DNA of 64,000 nt from positions 39,631,280 through 39,695,279 of the forward strand of contig NC_083605.1 of assembly GCF_029168945.1 (NCBI RefSeq), read 5' to 3'. A program made the translations under genes and the position numbers. The number at the start of each line of letters is the position of its first letter. Position 1 is the first letter of the stretch. Shown in pieces: positions 1-11,240 of the stretch. The stretch is from Cannabis sativa. Its lineage: Eukaryota > Streptophyta > Magnoliopsida > Rosales > Cannabaceae. The notes below the pieces were generated by a model. The model did no database searches. It saw nothing but the letters and a program-made list of their open reading frames with translations, and was not told the DNA's origin.

Positions 1-1452
1 GTAACATCATGTGTTGTTTCAACAAAGGGAGTGGGATTATCCTTAACTTGAGTAGAAGAGGATGGAATATCAGAAGCTGTTATACCTGAAAGCATTTCTT
101 CTAACACAACTTTACCTTTCGGCTTGAAGTCTTTAATATAGTCATCTTCAAGGAAAGTAGCATTTGTAGAGACAAACACTTTGTTATCCTTGTGACTACA
201 AAATAGTCCACCCCTAGTCTCTTTAGAATTTCCAACAAACATGCGAACTTCGGTTTTCGATTAAAGTTTGCCTTCTTTCTTCTTCAAGACATGAGCAGAG
301 CACCCCCCAAATCCTTTAATGGCGTAAGCTAGGTGTACGACCATTCCATAGTTCGACGGGTGTCTAAGGAACTGCTTTAGATGGAACAACATTTAGAATG
401 TCATTTGCCATCTGTATAGCATATCCCCAGAAGGACGTAGACAGAGTTGAATAACTCAGCATAGGCGTAACCATTTCTAAAAGAGTGTGATTTCTTCTTT
501 CTGCTACTCAATTTTGCTGTGGAGTGCTAGGGGCAGTATATTGAGATTCAATTCCAAGTTCAATTAAATGATCTTTGAATTGCATATCCATATATTCTCC
601 ACCCCTATTAGTTTGCAAGATCTTTAATGTCTTACCTAATTGGTGTTGAGCCAAAGCATGAAACTCCTGAAACTTTTCAAACATTTCAGATTTATTTTGC
701 ATTAGGTAAATGAAATTGTATCTAGAGAAATTGTCAATGAAAGTGACAAAATACTCATAACCACCTCAGGCTTTGACATTAAGGGGTCCACAGACATCTG
801 AATGTACTAACCCAAGGGGTTATATGGCACGCTCTCCCTTTGCAGAGAAAGAATGTTTGGTCATCTTTCCTTCTAGGCAAGATTCACATACTGGTAATTC
901 ACCCAAGACGACATTTTTCAATGGACCGTCTTTGGTTAACCTATGGAGTCTGTCATAGCCTATGTGACCTAATCGTAAATGCCATAGATAAGTTTGATCA
1001 TCATTATCAATCTCTTTTCTTTTAAGGTTTCTAGGTTTAGCAATATTGAAAAGTTCATTATTAAGTGCGATTTCTATATCCGGTCTTAAAACATAAAGCC
1101 CTTGTTCTATGTGAGCAACACATAATTGAAATCCTTTATGAGAAATTGTGCAAACTAAACTCGAAAAATTCTATTTATAAAATTGTGTCTGTAAACATGA
1201 AACCCTAATCAAGTTTCTACTAAAATTAGGAATAAACAAAACATTGTCTAAAACTAAAAATTTCTTCTGAAACTTGAGGCAGGCTCTTCCTTTGGCTTGG
1301 ACCGATACTAACTTGCCATTTCCAACTTTGAGCTTCAACTCCTCTGGGTTAAGATAATCCTAAGTTTCAAGCAGCTGCAATGAAGAACAAACATGGTTAG
1401 TAGATCCACAATCAACAATCTAGAAGGATTTGTCATTCTCTAAAACACATGA
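1..1452 (-). pseudogene. Angela-type Ty1/copia pol remnant (protease, GAG-pre-integrase, integrase), element X
   Basis: Read on the minus strand, the sequence shows in order a retropepsin site near 1400 (IVDCGSTNHVC, a degraded DSGA motif preceded by a TAG stop), a GAG-pre-integrase block near 900-1020 (LWHLRLGHIGYDRLHRL, then CESC) and an integrase core. The first catalytic Asp is seen in HSDVCGP (about 805). The second should lie in the GGEY motif near 590-600, but the residue is Asn (TNRGGEY). A stop follows PSTPQQN at about 508, and the third motif continues as VAERRN. Further stops and frame changes fall between 1 and 500. The GGEY and TPQQN signatures are copia-type, and the element's LTR matches the BARE/Angela lineage. 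Reverse transcriptase and RNase H would lie beyond base 1. The copy cannot make an active enzyme. Confidence 0.85.
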
Positions 1453-2016
1453 TTAAAAAACAAAAGCATTACCTTCATTCGACTTGTTTAGAAGTCTGGG
1501 ACATCGTTCTTCCTGATGTCGCTTCTTATTACAATTTGAACATTGAAGAGTACTACCATCAATTGTAGTTGAAGAAGCAGCATTGTTAGAAGCTTCATTC
1601 TTAATTCCTTTCCTCTGACAAAAGTTTGCAAATCCGGGGGTGGGCATTGCAATAAAATTCCGTTCATGAGCTCGCAATTCTGCTTCTAGCTTATCCATGT
1701 CGGAAGAGTTAAAATTGTTGATCATATAAGATACAAAAAATCCATTATACTCTTGAGGAAGACTATTAAGTATGAACTGAACCCACTGTTCTTTTGATAA
1801 TTCAATTCGAAGAAAGTTTGCTTTTTGGAACTTCAGATTTATCATCAACAGGTGTGAGTTAATGCAATTTCCAGGGTGCATTTTCACACTATAGAGTTCA
1901 TTTGCAAAGGCATTGACTAGGAGTGGGTCGGGATGTGGTTTATTCAGTTTAGCACTACAAATATCAATAAAAAGAAGTAAATCATTTGGTTCAAATAAAT
2001 TCATACACAAATTCAT
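1453..2016 (-). pseudogene. Angela-type gag (capsid/nucleocapsid) C-terminal part, element X
   Basis: An open frame of 187 codons carries the later part of a copia Gag (UBN2-type capsid domain) and one zinc knuckle, CSNCNKKRHQEERC, which fits C-x2-C-x4-H-x4-C. In an autonomous relative, Gag packages the element RNA into cytoplasmic particles. The N-terminal roughly 100 residues expected of this family are not recognisable before the first Met, so the frame is truncated. It ends just before the protease region, consistent with a gag-pol fusion broken by stops. Sequence upstream (2030-2400) belongs to the untranslated leader, because the same stretch occurs in element F at 16240-16560. Confidence 0.8.
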
Positions 2017-2101
2017 AAAATAACAAGCATAACAAATATGTTATAAAAATACCAAAAATGAAACATATTTTTATTTTCCAAGGTTTTCAACAAACTGATA
2101 T

Positions 2102-2240
2102 AGTGTCCCGTTTAGGCGAGAGTTAAAGCATCATCCATTGAATAGAGTAGTCAACTCATCTAAAATGATAAACATTCTAGCAACCTTTTATTCGATCGAA
2201 AAGAGAATCCGATGTTGTCCCGTTTGGGCGAGAGTCAAGG
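2102..2240 (-). repeat. Paired GGCGAGAG motif in the pre-gag leader
   Basis: TGTCCCGTTTAGGCGAGAGT near 2105 is repeated, with few changes, about 111 bp later near 2216. The same pair at the same spacing is present in element F near 16303 and 16413. Conservation in otherwise fast-changing non-coding sequence just before gag suggests a packaging or dimerisation signal. That role is inferred. Confidence 0.55.
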
Positions 2241-4450
2241 TCATTCCTATTTCATGAGCCTCCACCATTGTTTCATACTTTTGTAAGTCTTACAAATAAT
2301 CGCCACCATTAGAGTGATCCATACTCAAAATAAAACACTTACAAAAAATACTTACCTTTCGAGATTTTACGGCGTTAAATTGCTAATGAACATTCCTCTA
2401 TTAGGGACGATTACTCAATAAAACAAGAACTGTGTAGAACCAACAATGGAGATCAAATGTCTCTTGATTAAAGCTCATTATTAAAAAATGTATTTTTATT
2501 TATTCATTTATTTTATTTATATTTTAATAATGAAAATTATAAATTATAGTTTGTCCGAAAATATTTGAAAAATATTTCCAACTTTAATTAAATTTTAAAT
2601 ATTTGATTTTCAAAAATTATATATAAATATATAAAACTCGAAAATAAATAAATAAATTAAAATATAATAAAACAAAATTTGAAAATTATCTTATTTAAGT
2701 AGTTCTAAAATAACTAAATTTTCTACTTAAATTATTTTCAAACAAAAATTTAATTAAATAAAAAATTAAATTATAACCACCTAATTAGAAAAATATTCCA
2801 TTTTAAGTTGATCCAAAATTAACAAACTTTCAACTTAAAAAATATTCCAAGAATCTTTGAATAATTAATTCATAGAATTCCTCAACTTAATTTTGAATTT
2901 CAAAAAAAAAAATATTCAAATTCAAGTTGATAAAAAAAAATTAGTTATGAATAACTAATTTATAAGTTAAATAGAAATATTTAATGAAATATTAAATATT
3001 TAAGCTTCAGAAGAATCTAATTAGTTATTAATTCTATATTTAATTAAATACAAGAAAAATACATATAGTTGATCTTGAATAAGTTTCATTAAACTAAGTG
3101 TGTTTTTCTTAAGTTAATTTTAAAATATTCAAATAAAAAATTAATTTCATATATTTCGAAATTAATTATGTTGCTAATCAATTTTATTAGGTTAAACTAA
3201 TTTAATTAACCTAGTACAGTCATTCAAATCAGGCAAATGTGCCTTCATAGTGGGGTTGTTCATGTGAGAGAGGGCTAGATTCAGTATGTCGTACCCACTT
3301 CTAAGGCCCCCTAACTCTCACACAAGGCCCAAACGAGAGAAATTTAACCTTAAAATAAATAACTGTTATTAATTGAATAGGCCCAAACACTAATTGGGCA
3401 TAAATAAAATCTATCATGGTGTGACATTTTATTTACCAACCTAGTCCATTTTAATTACAAAATTAAATGGGCTACCTATATGCAACTAAGCCCAAAGCAA
3501 ACATATAGGCTCACAGAGGAACACAGATTTGGATAGATCCTATTATGTTACTAGGTTATACAGAGATGAAAGAAGAATGCAAAATTTACCTGTTACAAAT
3601 TATTTGTTTGACTTATTGACAATTGAACCATGTGTTAAAATCAGATCATTGGATCTGGCAACAAGTTAACCATGGAAATTTAGATCAAAGAATAAGAGAT
3701 TTTTATAAAACTTGTTTTCATAATCAAACAATATAAAACATACAAGCATGTAACAAGTTGGATAGTTGGATATAGGGTTTACTTAATTTTAAATTAATTA
3801 ATTAATTTAATAATTTTAAAAAATCAATAATTTTTTTTTTCGAAATATAAAATAAATAAATAAATTAAAAAAAATAAAATTAAACCTATAAATTTGAAAA
3901 ATTAGGTTTCCACTAACCTAAATATCTTTTTCAAAAAAAAAAATGCTAACAACTTTCAAATTTCATGTTATTTTAAAATTAAATATTCAATAAAATAAAA
4001 TGATAATGTAATATCATTTTTCTGATTTTATAATTTAATTTAAATAAGAAATAAAAAAATTTAAAAGTTAGCAAAATATCCTATTTCAATTTAAAATTTC
4101 ATGATTAAAATAATCTTATTTTCAATTTCAAATAAGGTAAATTTATTAAAAAAAAACAAAATAATTTAAAATATTAAATATTTGACCTTAAATTTAAAAA
4201 TACGATAAAATAATCAAATTTTTAAAAATAAGATAACAAACTAAGAAAAAAGATAGATTTTTACCTATTTTCAAATTCAAATTTCAGTAATATCTTAAAT
4301 TAATTTAAAAAATTCTAATTAATATAATTCGGATAATTAGATTAGAAATATGAAAAATAAAAATTTAAATACAAAGTTACACAAAAACTTCGAAATTAAT
4401 TCCATGAAAAAGCATGCAAAAATGAAGAAAATTGAAAAAAAAAAATGTAA

Positions 4451-4674
4451 TTGGTACGGATGGTATGCATAGCATACCATCCACGCGCGCAAGCCAGGGT
4501 GCACGACTGAGAAAACTCGGTCAGAGAGGCTACCAGCAGTCTCGTCCACGTACGGAGCCCAGGTTTCAAACAAAACCGAGGCTTCAGATCGAGAACACTC
4601 GGACAACCTCGTCTCTCAAGCGCGCGTGACCAAGTGATCACTGAGATCCGCGCGCGTATGGGGTGTCACAACCC
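4451..4674. other. GC-rich, CpG-rich cassette in the Angela X leader
   Basis: A sharply bounded GC-rich island (CGCGCG tracts, short inverted repeats) sits in AT-rich leader about 270-480 bp from the primer site. The flanks match other Angela leaders but the island itself does not. See the comparable islands at 21444-21500, 29866-30008 and 33190-33440. Confidence 0.7.
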
Positions 4675-4930
4675 CTATCTTTTTTCAAAACTTCAAAAAA
4701 TCATAGCTAATTCAAATTAAATCGAAATCAAGTTCTGTAAAAAAGTGAATTGCTTAATTTTTTTTCCATACTATGCAATAAAAATAATTCCATCACGAAA
4801 ATTCAATTATTTTCCATAAAAAATTCGCAAACATCAATCAATCATCAAATAACACAAAGATCAACATGAAACCATCCAAATCACACATATATCGTTTTAA
4901 GTCCAAATTTCTTGAAAGTAAATCAATTAC

Positions 4931-4946
4931 CATGGCTCTGAGGCCA
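4931..4946 (-). promoter_or_regulatory. Primer-binding site of Angela element X
   Basis: The minus strand reads TGGCCTCAGAGCCATG two bases after the LTR end CCAACA. It differs from the canonical initiator-tRNA-Met site (TGGTATCAGAGC, present intact at 29581) only at the two bases after TGG. Confidence 0.8.
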
Positions 4947-4948
4947 GA

Positions 4949-6769
4949 TGTTGGAATTATTTTACCAGGATCTAGAAATACTTACAAGTATGTAATTAAC
5001 ATCCTAAACATGAACTTCTAAAACGACATGAAATAAACACATATTAAATATCAGAAACCTTACAGTTGTTGCAGCGGAATATAATGTCTCCTCCACTCAG
5101 ATCTCTAACCCTTGTATCATTTTTGTAGCAGGGTATCACCAAGATTTGAGTCCACTTGATGTGTGTGGGTACTCACTCTTTTCACTATGAGGCTTCGGTT
5201 TTGAAGAGAGGAAGAGAGAGATAGGGTTTCGGCTAGGGTAGTGAAGGATGCTTGAAATTTTTACTGAAGGAATGAGATGAATCATCTTTTCCCTTTAGCC
5301 ATCACTACCTATTTATAGGAAACCACTTAGGGTTATGTTAGATTTAATTAGCATTAAAATAATGAAAAAAATAAAGTGGCAAATTCCTTCCCTAGTGGCC
5401 AACCATGGATTGTGGGCCCCCACTTTGCAATTTTGCCATTTTCTCATTTTTCATCTTATTTTCTAAAAAATGTCATTTTTCCAATTTAACCACTTACATG
5501 CCAATTCTAATTATTGAATAACTAAAAATTAATTATTAAATAATATTGTTATTTAATATATTTATTAATTAGACTTAATAAAGTCTCTCAATTATCAAAT
5601 AAATTCTAGAATCTCTTTTCTTCACAATAAAGCTCTTGGTAAGTGAAAATTCATAAACAAGACATAGTCTAATTTTAGAATTATAATTAATTAATTAAAA
5701 TCAATTTAATGAGTTTTACAAGTAGTATTGTCTCAACTAGTATGGGGACCATGGGCCTATATATCAGAGCTTCCAATAAGCAAATCTAAAATTTACCAAG
5801 TAAATTCACTAACTTATTAATTCCTCGTTGCATCCACCAAAGAACTTGGAATTACACTCTCAGTTATATAGAACGCTCTATATGTTCTACAATATAGATA
5901 CATTATTACTTATCCATTGTTATAATCCCAATAATCAATGATCCTCTATAGATGATCTACATTGTATATGGATTAATTTAACGTTACAGCCTTCAATGTA
6001 TTTTATCCTTAAAACACTTACCCACGTATAAATGATATTTCAGTGAACTAAGATAATCATTGAAAGGAGTACACAACCATTTATCTCTGTTTAGCCAAGC
6101 TCGAAGGAAATCATCATTTTACTTCTATGTCATGATAGAAGCTATAGATTCCATATCTATGATTAGCGCTCCCACTCAATTGCACTACCCTGTTCCCAAA
6201 ATTTACGTATCACTCTAACAAAAAAATGTAGGCTTAACTAACAAATCAAAGAACATGAATAATACTCTTGAGATCGAACCTAACCATGTTAGGATTAAGA
6301 TCATTTGATCTAGGATCAACTAGGTGATATTGAATCGAATAGATGTTACTAAAAATTTATCATATCTAATCAAAGTTCAATATCAGTCCCTTCCAATGCA
6401 TACTCCATGCATCCAACCCAAGTTTTACTTTAACCAATGCCCTGGAAAGGACAGAGCACTTATCCAAGGTGCAAGTAAACTATGCTGTAGATTATCATAT
6501 CAGTTAAACCTTGTGTACTGATAAATCTAGGAATATATCTTTTATCACATATTTTTGATTACTTTCCACTGTGCTGACGACACAATAAACAAGAATATTA
6601 ATGTGATAAGGGTTTGGATGAATTTATAAATCAAATAAACATATAAATGATAACATGAACCAAATAACACATTAAATAAGTTATGAAAATACTTCTGTCT
6701 CTTTATTCATATTTAAATGATAGAGATTATATTGAAATAGAGTTTTATTTAGGGCATAAAGCCCAACCA
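4949..6769 (-). mobile_element. 5' LTR of Angela element X
   Basis: The LTR runs from TGTTGGAATTATTTTACC to AGGGCATAAAGCCCAACCA. In element sense it begins near GGGCTTTATGCCCTAAATAAAAC, the hallmark start of BARE/Angela LTRs, and it ends CCAACA before the primer site. A minus-strand TATA box (CCTATAAATAG) lies at 5309-5320. The terminal CA is slightly altered. The other end of element X lies outside the window. Confidence 0.85.
5309..5320 (-). promoter_or_regulatory. TATA box in the Angela X LTR
   Basis: CCTATAAATAGG on the minus strand sits at the same place as in the other Angela LTRs of the window. It would drive transcription leftwards into the leader and gag. Confidence 0.5.
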
Positions 6770-6794
6770 AAAGTAGTTAATGAGAGGGTGTTCT

Positions 6795-8658
6795 TGTTGG
6801 GATATTATGCCCTAAATAAAACCTATTTTAATGTAATCTAATTTGTTATCAATAGTAGATTAGAAGTCATTAATGTTTACATGTAGTTTTCATGTTTATG
6901 GTTTAATGTATACGATTTCTGTTAAATCTAGAACATAGAGTTATTCACAATTACAATGATATCAACACAGTGGAAGGTAATTGTGATTATATGCTTCAAA
7001 AGATAATGTCCCATGAATCATCAGTGGCCTAGATTTACACTGATGTGATAGTCACCGATAAAGCTTACTTACACCTTGGATAAGTGTTATGTTCTTTCCA
7101 GAACATTGGCAAAGTATGCTAGTATCGGATGTATGGAGTATACATTAAACTGGGACCGATATTGATCTTGGTAAAGATATTATAATCTTACCGTTGTATC
7201 TTTCTAAGTCAATATCACTGGTTGATCTTAGATCAAAAGATCATAATCCTTACATGGTTAGGTTCGATCTAAAGAGTGTTATTTGTGTTCTTTGAGTTGT
7301 TAGTTAAAGCCTACCATTTGATTCGGGTCAAACATACAGCTTGGAAACATGATAGTGCAATTGAGTGGGAGCAATAAACATAGATATGGAATCTATAGCT
7401 TCTATTTGGACATAGAAGTGCAATGACGATTTCCTTCGAGCTTGGCTTAATAGAGATAAATGGAAGAGCTCTTATTTCAGTGTTTATATTAGTTTACTGA
7501 AATAACGTTTATAGGAAGCTAAGTGTTTTAAGGATAAAATACATTGAGCGGTAAAACGGTAAATTTGTTCCTACTTAGTGTAAATCATCTATAGAGGACC
7601 TGTGATTATTGGGATTAGAGCGATGGTTAAATTTTCTTAGTGTATCTATATCGTGGAACATATAGAGCGTTCTATATAATTCAGAGTGCAATTCCAAATC
7701 TATAGTGGTGCAAGGAGGAATTAATAAGTATGGGAATTTACTTGGTAAATTCTAAATCTGCTTATTGGAAGCTCGGTTATATAGGCCCATGGTCCCCATA
7801 CTAGTTGAGACAATGCTGCTTGTAACACTCAGTTAATTGATTTTAATTAATCAATTATAATTCTAAAATTAGACTATGTCTTCTTTATGAATTTTTACTA
7901 AGCTAGGGCTTAATTGTGAAGAAAAGAGATTCTAGGTTTATTTGTTAATTAAGAGGCTTTATTAAGTCTAATTAATAAATATATTAAATTGAAATTTTAT
8001 TTAATAATTAATTTTAATTATTAAATAAATAGTTTTGGCATTTAAGTGGTTGAACTGGAAAATATGGAATTTGTGAAATAATGGGATAAATAGTTGAAAA
8101 ATGGCACAATTGCAAGTGGTGGGCCCACATCCCATGGCCGACCACATGTTTTTAATTTTACTATTTATTCATCAATTTTTTAATGCCATATAATTGAAAC
8201 CTAAACCTAGAAGGATTCCTATAAATAGTTTGTGATGGACTCAAATTGAAAGAGATAGTAGTTGATGCACTTAAGCCTTTTAGTCAAAAATTGAGCCTTC
8301 ACTCTTCTCTCTCTATTTTGAATCCTTCCTCTCTCTTTCTCTCTTCAATTTTTGAACCCTATAGTGTTAGAGTACATGCCCACGCATAGCAAGTTGGTAC
8401 TCAATCATAGTGTGTAAGACTATGAAGAATCCAATCAACTGAAGGAGAATCGGGCTCAGATCTTAGTGATACTCTACTACAGAAAGGATACAAGGGTTAG
8501 AGATCTGAGTGGAAGGAGTCATTTAATTCCACTGCAACCAATGTAACGCTTCTTGAACTTTATATGTGTTTAAATTCTATTATTTTAGAAATTCATATTT
8601 AAGATGTTAAACAACATACATGGTAGTAAATCTAGATCTTGGAAAAATAATCCCCAAC
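6795..8658 (+). mobile_element. 5' LTR of Angela element A (last bases displaced to 29573-29578)
   Basis: The LTR begins TGTTGGGATATTATGCCC and runs to ...AATCCCCAAC, where the Tat element enters. The missing final A is found at 29578 after the duplicated CCAAC, followed two bases later by an intact primer site. The LTR therefore belongs to a plus-strand element whose leader resumes at 29579. A TATA box lies at 8217-8228. Only 25 bp separate it from the oppositely oriented LTR of element X. Confidence 0.88.
8217..8228 (+). promoter_or_regulatory. TATA box of Angela LTR A
   Basis: TCCTATAAATAG lies in the LTR about 440 bp before its end, matching the position of TATA boxes in the sister LTRs. 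Confidence 0.5.
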
Positions 8659-8821
8659 TGTTATCCCAATTTTTGCACTCTGACGTGGCATCACACGATG
8701 GTGACACGTGAAATCAACTCTATGTACCTCCTCGCAAGAAATATGCCAAATAGGGCACCACATACACTTGCTCAGACGAAGTGCTCTAAACCTGGCAGTG
8801 AACAATCCGTGGAACACGCCA
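8659..8821 (+). mobile_element. Truncated 5' LTR of the Tat element
   Basis: The first roughly 165 bp match the 3' LTR from 28944 almost base for base, then diverge abruptly at ACGCCAACA. The rest of the LTR (about 460 bp) is missing. Confidence 0.85.
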
Positions 8822-8836
8822 ACAACATACAACACC

Positions 8837-8917
8837 TCGACGCAACTCGCAAAACCTCGCATACTCTCGAAACCCCTGGACGAAGAAGAACTTGGGATAT
8901 ACTTGGCTGTCACGGAG
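8837..8917 (+). pseudogene. Tat reverse transcriptase C-terminal fragment
   Basis: The frame reads AKPRILSKPLDEEELGIYLAVTE, the end of the Tat RT connecting to RNase H. It is fused upstream to LTR sequence by a deletion. Downstream it is cut by a solo LTR at 8917 and resumes at 10400 (ALLIREKNNIQHPVYYISK). Confidence 0.75.
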
Positions 8918-10394
8918 TGATAACTCTAAGATTTAGAGTTATTTTGATGTCCTTAAGCTTGAATTTTAAGCTAAATAATAGAGTAATTAGTGTCTATATT
9001 ATGTAACTGTGTTTAGTTTATTGTGTCTTTGTAATAAATGGAAGTGTGTGTGTTAGTAAGTGTTAAATAGACTTATGTTGTTGTTTTTATGTGTATTAAG
9101 CAGAAAAAAAAAATGCAAGAATAGGTATTTGGAAATGTTTGGGACAAGGAGAAAAAGAAGCAGAAAAAGGCTTATTGCTGACTGGCATTGCTATAGCAAT
9201 CATCGCGTAGCAATTTGTCAGCCCAGTAAGTATATTTTGGCAGAAAGTCCAGCTAGCATTAATGAGAAAAAAAGGACCTGAGGTTGCGAAAATGTGGCCA
9301 ATGACTCAACTAATAGGTAGAAAATGAAGGGCAAGTGGACCATGACTTGGATTTCCAATTAGGATAAACTTTAGTACCATAATTGGGGAGCAAAAGAGAA
9401 GAAAGGACATAAGATATATGGTGGCTGCACTTTGAAAGGAGGGAGTACGAAAATTTCATAGGAAACAAAAATCTAAGTACAGAAAAAAGAGAAGGGAGAG
9501 AGTACAAAGAAGAAGACTAAGAAGAAGGAGAAGAAGGCAACCTACATGAACATTTCATTTTGTACTCTCTTAAACTCCATGAACATTTAATTTTCTGGTT
9601 TGATGTTTTTAATTTCAGCTATGAACTAGAATCTTTGAGATTTGGGTGGTTATGAACCCTTGTATGGACTAGTGCTTTATTTTGGCAATGATTGAGTAAT
9701 CTTGTCTTTGTTCAATTAGTTGTGATGAAATGTTGATTGAATAATAATTTTTGGCCAGCTTTAACATTTAGCAAGCTAGATCTTACTTGGAAAAGTAAGA
9801 CCTAGTTGAACCCCTCTAATTGATGCATGATTTTTACCTTTACTTTTAGGTATTAATTAGTAGTGAAATAGACATATTTTGCTACCATGCATAACTAAGG
9901 ATTTGATGCTTTATTGGGCTATTTGTGATCTAAGTTGATGTAGGAATGCATTGTTGAGATTATGAATGGTTTATTGCAAGTTTTGGAAAAAGCTTGCTGG
10001 TTCTTTTCAAATTTGTTAACTGCCAGGATTGCTGAGTCATTGCTGGGTCATTGCTGTATCAACTGGGACATACAAGTGGAAATTAATCACCCAAGTCTAT
10101 TTTCCAAATCTGAAATTATCACCACTTTAATCACTTTTAGCTTCTTATTTTTAGTTTATTTAGTTTAAAATATTATTTCTCAAGTTTAGAATTAAGGTTA
10201 AGAATTTTTCTCTTGAATTAATTTGTTACTTTGTTATATTTTTATTTGAAATTCTTGGAATTGCTCTGAGTTGATTTTGCAAGTATTTAGTAGAAAGTCC
10301 CTGTGGAGACGAACTTTGATTACTTATCATTGTATTACTTGTTTGTGATTGTGTACACATGCGCAATTATAAATCAATATAAATTTTCACAACA
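8918..10394 (+). mobile_element. Athila-like Ty3/gypsy solo LTR
   Basis: The unit begins TGATAACTCTAAG and ends TTTTCACAACA. It is flanked by the duplication CGGAG (8913-8917 and 10395-10399) inside the Tat RT coding sequence, so it is a solo LTR left by LTR-LTR recombination. The end region GTCCCTGTGGAGACGA near 10300 resembles the LTR end of Athila elements. That family call rests on general resemblance. Short frames inside it (9060-9281, 9962-10168) have no recognisable domain. Confidence 0.75.
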
Positions 10395-10399
10395 CGGAG

Positions 10400-10786
10400 C
10401 ATGTTGTAAGTGCCCTGCTGATCAGAGAGAAAAACAACATACAACACCCAGTCTATTACATTAGTAAAAGACTCATTGAGGCCGAAGGCCGTTACCCATT
10501 GATAGAGAAACTCACTTACTGCTTGATTCTAGCAACAAGAAAGTTAAGGCCCTATTTTCAAGCTCAACCTGTTCGGGTGTACACTGACCAACTGTTATGC
10601 CAAATATTGCGAAAGCTAGATGCCTCTAGACGGTTACTTAAGTGGGCAGTAGAACTGGGTCAATATGAAATTACTTTCCAACCCCGAACAACAATCAGAG
10701 GCCAGGCCTTAGCAGACTTTATGGTAGAATGCACAGGCAAGGAAGAAAGCATATCGAAAGGCAACCCCGAGCTAGTAGAAATACCT
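10400..10786 (+). pseudogene. Tat RNase H (gypsy-type) domain
   Basis: Continuing the RT frame, the sequence reads PVYYISKRLIEAEGRYPLIE, then KLTYCLILATRKLRPYF and RVYTDQ with an RNase H Asp, then GRYEI-like strand residues (GQYEITFQPRT) and GQALADFMVE. It is uninterrupted for about 130 codons and ends in a TAG after VEIP at 10787. In an active element this domain removes RNA from the RNA-DNA hybrid. Here the upstream RT is deleted, so it is a remnant. Confidence 0.82.
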
Positions 10787-10799
10787 TAGCCAAGTAACA

Positions 10800-11240
10800 G
10801 TGAAGATAAGCTGACATGCAAACTACATATGGACAGGTCGGCTACAGATCAACTATCCAGTGTAGGAATCGCCCTTGTCACACCTGGGGGCAACACCTGC
10901 ATCCTGCTGTCTAGTTTGGATTTAAAGCATCCAATAACAAAGCCAAATATGAAGCTTTGATCGTCGGTCTGAAGCTAGCCCGGGAGATGAAGGCCGAACA
11001 TATTGAAATCTGCAGTGATTCACAACTGGTGGTTAATCACGTATCTGGAGAATACGAGGCTCGGGGAGAAAAGATGATAGCATATTTGAGCAAAATACAC
11101 GATTTTCTCACACAGTTCAAAAGCTACGCTCTCAGACAAATTCCAAGGGAAAAAAACACGGCTGCTGATGCGTTAGCTTGGCTTGCGAGTAGTAGTGTAA
11201 GTGATAGAGCGAACTTGGTTCCTATCAAATTCTTTTAAGA
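10800..11240 (+). pseudogene. Second (archaeal-type) RNase H of the Tat element
   Basis: The frame after a short linker shows LHMDRSATDQLSSVGIALV (first Asp). After a frameshift near 10920 it gives SNNKAKYEALIVGLKLAREM and CSDSQLVVNHVSGEYEARGE, and finally NTAADALAWLASSS (last Asp). The acidic residue expected in the NNEAEYEAL-type block is Lys here (NNKAKYEAL), so a catalytic position is lost besides the frameshift. A second RNase H of this kind is diagnostic of Tat/Ogre retrotransposons. Confidence 0.85.

Larger units (their letters stand above)
2017..4930 (-). other. Untranslated AT-rich leader of Angela element X
   Basis: This non-coding stretch lies between the primer-binding site and gag. 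It is mostly A/T with short homopolymers and has no believable open frame. It aligns by eye with the leader of element F (18450-21750) and with those of A (29579-31178) and B (32918-34707), for example in the block around 3580-3660 and the block around 31070-31165. A leader of about 3 kb is unusually long even for the BARE/Angela lineage. The short frames at 4337-4641 are chance products of a GC-rich island. Confidence 0.8.

Noticed and set aside
4337..4641. Overlapping frames on both strands in the leader of X.
   Set aside because: They arise from the GC-rich cassette, where stop codons are rare, and have no homologue in the other leaders.
8620..9006. A 128-codon plus-strand frame.
   Set aside because: It runs across three unrelated pieces (Angela LTR end, Tat LTR and RT fragment, Athila-like LTR), so it is a chance chimera.
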